The notes under the pieces: generated by a model | What the model was told of the DNA's origin: nothing | The model's database searches: none | Seen by the model: only the letters and a program-made list of their open reading frames with translations | Source of the DNA: Phoronis ovalis | Taxonomy: Eukaryota > Phoronida > Phoronidae | DNA: 10,507 bases | Direction of reading: 5' to 3' | Assembly: GCA_028565635.1 (NCBI GenBank) | Contig: JAOXYB010062846.1 | Span: 1 to 10,507 of the forward strand | Shown: one piece after another, positions 9,074-10,507 of the stretch | Position numbering within the stretch: the stretch's first letter is position 1 | How the letters are laid out: each line of letters opens with the position of its first letter | Translations under genes and position numbers: made by a program

Positions 9074-10445
9074 ATGGCGTTATTTGCAAGAACATTACAT
9101 CCAAATGTAAAGACGCTTGACGACAGTCCTCCCAAATCTCTGCCTTATCTTCAAAAAACGCTTTACAGATCGACAACAAACATTTTAAACAGAATTACTC
9201 TTTTGGAGAAATCGTTTTACGGATCAGATTCAAGAAAGAAAATATTAGGGGAAACTAAGAAATCCGTCAAAACTGTCAAATCCGCCATGAAAGTAGTAAA
9301 ACTCACAGAGATAGTGTCTCCAACACATGTAGAAAATGTAATTAAACGCCTTTCTGAAAGGGACATGTTTAGTAGCACTAATATAAGCCTACTAAAACTA
9401 AAAGAAAGTTATACAAAGGTGCTAGATTACGTTCCAGGTAAATTTGTGGATATTGTTAATGAAATTGAAAAGTGTTTAGAATATTTACAAAGGTATTGCG
9501 TAACCTTTTACGATCCGCAACAACACCATTATCTGAGTACGTGTATGGATTATGAACTGTGTAGAAAGAACTGGGCGGAGATTATCGACCAAAATCTACG
9601 AGTTGTTTCTAAACTTCCCGCTATGTTTAGTTCAGGATCGCTGTATTTAGATATCTTTGGTACCAGTTCTAAAGAATTAGCCGTAAAGGCAGAGAGCGAA
9701 GGGCTTCTTCATTTATTAATTTTTCCAGAAGTTTGCGATTCAATGCGCACTGCAGTTGATTCAATACGAGCGTGGATAAACTCCGACGAAACTTACGCGG
9801 ATTTTCTAAAGCACGACATCAAAGATTTAGAAAAACAAAAACTTAGTAAAGTAACTATTATGCGCGATTTTCAGACAAAGAGTCACCAAGTTCAGTATCA
9901 AATGCATCATCTGGAAGTTGAAAGTCGAGTTCTGGAAAAACAACTACTAAATTTTCAAGAAAAAGAATGTGAACTTTTAGTTGAACAGGAACTACTGGCG
10001 AATGACATTGGCGATTTAAAATTAGATGCGGATATCAAAGATTTCCGTTTGGGAGAATTGAGAAAAAATGCGGCCGTTATGCATCCAGATGTCTTATATG
10101 AAACGCTTGATGAACTGACGTCGGATTTACGATCTATCTCTGAAATATTACCAAATAAGGAAAAACGAGTGGAAGCTATTAAATTAAAGCTCGACTGGAG
10201 TGGAGGAAAGAGAAAACAATTATATGAACTGGATAAAAAAATAAACGCTTTGAAAAATATTGTAAAGGAAAAAGACGATTTACGAAAAAAGTGTGAAAAG
10301 GAATACGATATCGTCTGCGAGACGTTAGCTATGGCAAAGTTTATCAAGTTATTAAAAGCCTGTCCAGATACACCTAGGAAAATTTATTATAATGTGCTGG
10401 ATACACGTAAATTGTTTGGTGTTAGCAAGGAAAAGAGTGGGGAAG
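9074..10445 (+). CDS. Coiled-coil protein, N-terminal coding exon (partial), family not recognised
   Basis: A frame of 457 complete codons opens at ATG 9074 in a strong context (AAAATGG). It stays open to the window end; the likely exon end is GAAG|GTATGA at 10445/10446, after one base of codon 458. The start is preferred because the frame is stopped at 9008 and this is the first ATG after it. Residues 1-80 are basic and helical. Residues 80-245 look like an alpha-helical domain rich in aromatic and Cys residues (YLQRYC, FYDPQQ, YELCRKNW, FPEVCDSMR). Residues about 246-335 and 361-420 are charged, heptad-like coiled coils, separated by NAAVMHPDVLYETLDEL. No signal peptide, membrane helix or catalytic motif is visible, so a cytoplasmic or cytoskeletal structural role is plausible but only inferred. 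I do not recognise the family. TXNDC15 upstream is in the same orientation, but nothing links the two. Confidence 0.85.
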
Positions 10446-10507
10446 GTATGATTAAAATTCGTCTAATATTTTGGCGACTTGAGCACCCCTGGCGGTTGAT
10501 ATTTGAC
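10446..10507 (+). other. Probable start of the next intron
   Basis: GTATGA follows GAAG, a reasonable donor. The frame happens to stay open for 20 more codons. That stretch turns abruptly rich in Trp, Ile and Leu and loses the charged coiled-coil character, which favours intron over coding. If the donor is not used, the exon simply continues past the window. Confidence 0.5.

Noticed and set aside
9955-10347. 130-codon minus frame rich in Ser and Phe
   Set aside because: Antisense shadow of the coiled-coil exon: Glu/Lys-rich codons read as Ser/Phe-rich on the other strand.

Overview
The window looks like nuclear DNA of an AT-rich animal, most likely an invertebrate. Genes are split by GT-AG introns, exons are short, intergenic DNA is long and AT-rich, and AATAAA polyadenylation signals are present. 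Two protein-coding genes can be supported, both on the + strand. I cannot place the species from sequence alone; AT-rich chelicerates and molluscs would both fit.

Region by region: (1) Bases 1-1401 hold the last three exons of a TXNDC15 orthologue, a membrane-anchored thioredoxin-domain protein; the 5' part lies off the window. (2) From inside the last coding exon into the 3' UTR (1344-1572) an 82-bp unit is tandemly repeated about 2.8 times, so the last 18 codons and the stop codon are copied twice more downstream of the real stop. (3) The 3' UTR probably ends near one of the AATAAA signals at 2076, 2128 or 2192. (4) About 2200-8970 has no convincing coding gene. It contains three CpG-denser patches (about 2209-2690, 5352-5427, 6833-6873), several small hairpins and direct repeats, strong orphan splice-donor sequences (minus strand at 2722; plus strand at 5605 and 7526), and a probable relic of a tRNA-derived SINE on the minus strand (about 7740-7900). 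(5) At 8975 a good splice acceptor opens an exon with a short leader. The leader holds an upstream ORF and an ATG-TGA start-stop element in a strong initiation context. A 457-codon open coding exon of an unrecognised coiled-coil protein follows (9074-10445), ending at a probable donor; the rest of that gene is beyond the window.

The two genes are arranged head-to-tail, and nothing in the sequence shows that they work together. The stretch between them probably contains the promoter and 5' non-coding exon(s) of the second gene. The CpG patches and the orphan donors are the best candidates, but this is inference. I found no evidence for a new multi-gene system; the oddities are local.
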